Below are positions 62,581-64,000 of a stretch of 64,000 bases of DNA, piece by piece (the stretch's first letter is position 1; the number at the start of each line of letters is the position of its first letter). The notes beneath the pieces are model-generated. The model was not told where the DNA came from. It worked only from the letters and a program-made list of their open reading frames with translations, and did no database searches. Source of the DNA: Tenacibaculum sp. SZ-18 (GTDB lineage Bacteria; Bacteroidota; Bacteroidia; Flavobacteriales; Flavobacteriaceae); contig NZ_CP019335.1 of NCBI RefSeq assembly GCF_002813915.1, forward strand, positions 1,595,777 to 1,659,776, written 5' to 3'. The translations under genes and the position numbers were made by a program.

Positions 62581-63678
62581 ATGTATGCTATAGTTGATAT
62601 TGAAACTACTGGGGGGAAATTTAACGAAGAGGGAATTACGGAAATAGCCATCTATAAGTTTGATGGTCATAACGTTGTTGACCAATTTATTTCACTTGTA
62701 AATCCAGAAAAAGAAATTCAGGAATTTGTTGTTAAACTAACTGGTATTAACAACAAAATGTTACGTAATGCACCAAAATTTCATGAAGTTGCTAAAAGAA
62801 TAATTGAAATCACAGAAGGCTGTGTTTTAATTGCTCATAATGCTTCATTTGATTATCGAATCCTTAGAACGGAATACAATAGATTAGGTTATGAATTCAC
62901 CAGAGATAATTTATGTACTGTTCAGTTAAGTAAGAAACTAATTCCCGACGAGGCGTCTTATAGTTTAGGGAAATTATGTAGATCTTTAGGAATTCCCGTT
63001 ACAGATCGTCATCGTGCATCTGGAGATGCCATGGCTACTGTCCAGTTGTTTAGGTTATTATTAGACAAGGATCATAATAAGAAAATACTCAAAAGAACTA
63101 TTCAATTTACAGATAACCGAAATCATAAATTGAAAATAAACGGTATTATTGAAAATCTCCCTGAAAAAGAAGGTGTTTTCTATGTTCACAATGAAAATGG
63201 AAATATTATTTTCATCGGACGAGGTAAAAATATTCGATTAGAAGTTACTAAGCTATTCTTAAAAGACAATAAAAGAGCTGAAAAAGTAAAAAATAAAGTC
63301 GACATCGTAACTTATCAGGAAACAGGGAATCAACTTTTCACAAGATTAAAATATTATTTAGAACTTGACAATATCAAACCTAAATATAATCTTATACGAA
63401 AACGAAAAATAACACATTTAAACTTCAATCACGATCATTTTTTAATTATAGAAAAAGGTAGAGTTCCCGAAGAAAGCTTTATAATCCTTATTGAGAGAAA
63501 TGAAGTTATAGGATACGCATTTACCAATCTTTCCTATCAAAGAAATCAATTAGAGATACTTAAAAGATTAGTTACCAAAATTGAAAACAAACCACTAGCC
63601 AAAACTATTATCAAAAACTTTTTATTAAATAACTCTGTAGATAAAATTGTACGCTACGAACTAGAAAATAATTTGTAA
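62581..63678 (+). CDS. DEDDh exonuclease fused to a degenerate GIY-YIG domain
   Basis: 365 residues. The N-terminal exonuclease domain (about 1-165) has the metal ligands D6 and E8 in VDIETTGG, D91 in HNASFDYR, and H144 and D149 in DRHRASGDAMA, as in the proofreading subunit DnaQ. From about 190 follows a UvrC-like GIY-YIG part: GVFYVHNENGNIIFIGRGKNI at 198-218, with R219 kept. The catalytic glutamate of GIY-YIG nucleases, in ETGSEL-type motifs, is Q251 here (ETGNQLF), so the second domain is probably inactive. Fusions of these two domains are known in Bacteroidota. Probably a DNA repair or processing nuclease. Confidence 0.88.
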   Translation: MYAIVDIETTGGKFNEEGITEIAIYKFDGHNVVDQFISLVNPEKEIQEFVVKLTGINNKMLRNAPKFHEVAKRIIEITEGCVLIAHNASFDYRILRTEYNRLGYEFTRDNLCTVQLSKKLIPDEASYSLGKLCRSLGIPVTDRHRASGDAMATVQLFRLLLDKDHNKKILKRTIQFTDNRNHKLKINGIIENLPEKEGVFYVHNENGNIIFIGRGKNIRLEVTKLFLKDNKRAEKVKNKVDIVTYQETGNQLFTRLKYYLELDNIKPKYNLIRKRKITHLNFNHDHFLIIEKGRVPEESFIILIERNEVIGYAFTNLSYQRNQLEILKRLVTKIENKPLAKTIIKNFLLNNSVDKIVRYELENNL

Positions 63679-63700
63679 TATTGTTATATAACATAAGGTT

Positions 63701-64000
63701 TTGGAAGACAAACAATCAAATTTAAATTGGAGAAAACGACTTCATGAAGTAATTTATGAAGCCGATACTCCTGAAGGAAAACTTTTCGATGTTATACTAT
63801 TAATGGCAATTATAGTTAGTATTGCTTTAGTTATGTTAGAAAGTGTGAATCCCATTGGTGAAAAATACAAAACAGAACTTAATATCGCAGAATGGATAAT
63901 AACTGTGCTTTTTAGTGTCGAATATATTCTTAGAATTATTTCTATCAGTAAACCAACAAAGTATATTTTTAGTTTTTACGGTCTTATTGATTTTTTATCT
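63701..64000 (+). CDS. Voltage-gated ion channel-type protein, N-terminal part (3' end outside window)
   Basis: 100 codons are visible and run off the end. A stop at 63689-63691 limits the start, and the first ATG falls inside the first membrane segment, so the TTG at 63701 (LEDKQSNLNW) is the likely start. The sequence has a charged N-terminal helix, then segment S1 (FDVILLMAIIVSIALVML), a loop, S2 (AEWIITVLFSVEYILRIIS) and the beginning of S3 (FYGLIDFLS). This pattern matches Ion_trans-type six-segment channels, such as potassium channels. The pore is not visible, so ion selectivity is unknown. Confidence 0.8.
   Translation, partial: MEDKQSNLNWRKRLHEVIYEADTPEGKLFDVILLMAIIVSIALVMLESVNPIGEKYKTELNIAEWIITVLFSVEYILRIISISKPTKYIFSFYGLIDFLS

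Overview
The window is a gene-dense, AT-rich stretch of a Bacteroidota chromosome, most likely a marine member of the Flavobacteriaceae. The genus cannot be fixed from the sequence. Supporting signs are TAnnTTTG-type promoter boxes, almost no Shine-Dalgarno sequences, an ECF sigma/FecR/TonB-receptor locus with STN and CarboxypepD-like domains, a LytTR two-component pair, and a ferredoxin/LuxC-like/SerC/DUF1015 cluster that I recall as typical of this phylum. No rRNA, tRNA, CRISPR array, insertion sequence or prophage was seen.

Layout. 1-491: end of a bestrophin-type channel gene. 1017-8127: a molybdenum-hydroxylase operon (di-haem cytochrome c, IorA-like and IorB-like subunits, XdhC, MocA-like, MoeA, a TSUP permease, MoaD-like). 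8129-11608: an aminotransferase and two secreted proteins of unknown role. 12381-20912: exported hydrolases (sortilin-like propeller protein, dienelactone hydrolase lipoprotein, PhoD-like phosphodiesterase, gamma-glutamyltransferase, LamG lipoprotein). 20937-23987: a LytS/LytTR pair with two membrane proteins, one ABA4-like. 24246-26255: a 7TMR-DISM histidine kinase.

26252-36591 is the most striking region. It is a 12-gene, head-to-tail overlapping operon on the minus strand: a TetR-type regulator, an AarF/UbiB kinase, a flavin reductase, an SDR-DUF2867 protein, a 47-residue DUF2256 zinc-ribbon protein, a CRY-DASH, an FeS-BCP-type photolyase with only one cysteine, a third photolyase/cryptochrome, an unknown protein, a DUF2805 protein, an SDR without its catalytic tyrosine, and a CIA30 protein. 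It diverges from a second TetR-type regulator that heads an ABC/HlyD/TolC export operon (36720-41806). Two different palindromes in the shared 128-bp gap look like the two operators.

41878-49213 carries housekeeping and accessory genes: a double TonB-C protein, TRIC channel, DEAD helicase, thioesterase, MATE pump, DUF2461 protein and YchF. 49354-56906 is a sigma/FecR signalling locus with two TonB-dependent receptors. 56983-62506 is ferredoxin, LuxC-like reductase, SerC, a PGDH-like protein that has lost its catalytic His, catalytic Arg and nucleotide-binding glycines, DUF1015, and a YggS-type PLP protein. 62581-64000 holds an exonuclease with a degenerate GIY-YIG domain and the start of an ion channel gene.

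The two observations most worth following are the apparent phosphoglycerate dehydrogenase pseudoenzyme next to serC and the TetR-headed photolyase operon with its cluster-less FeS-BCP homologue.
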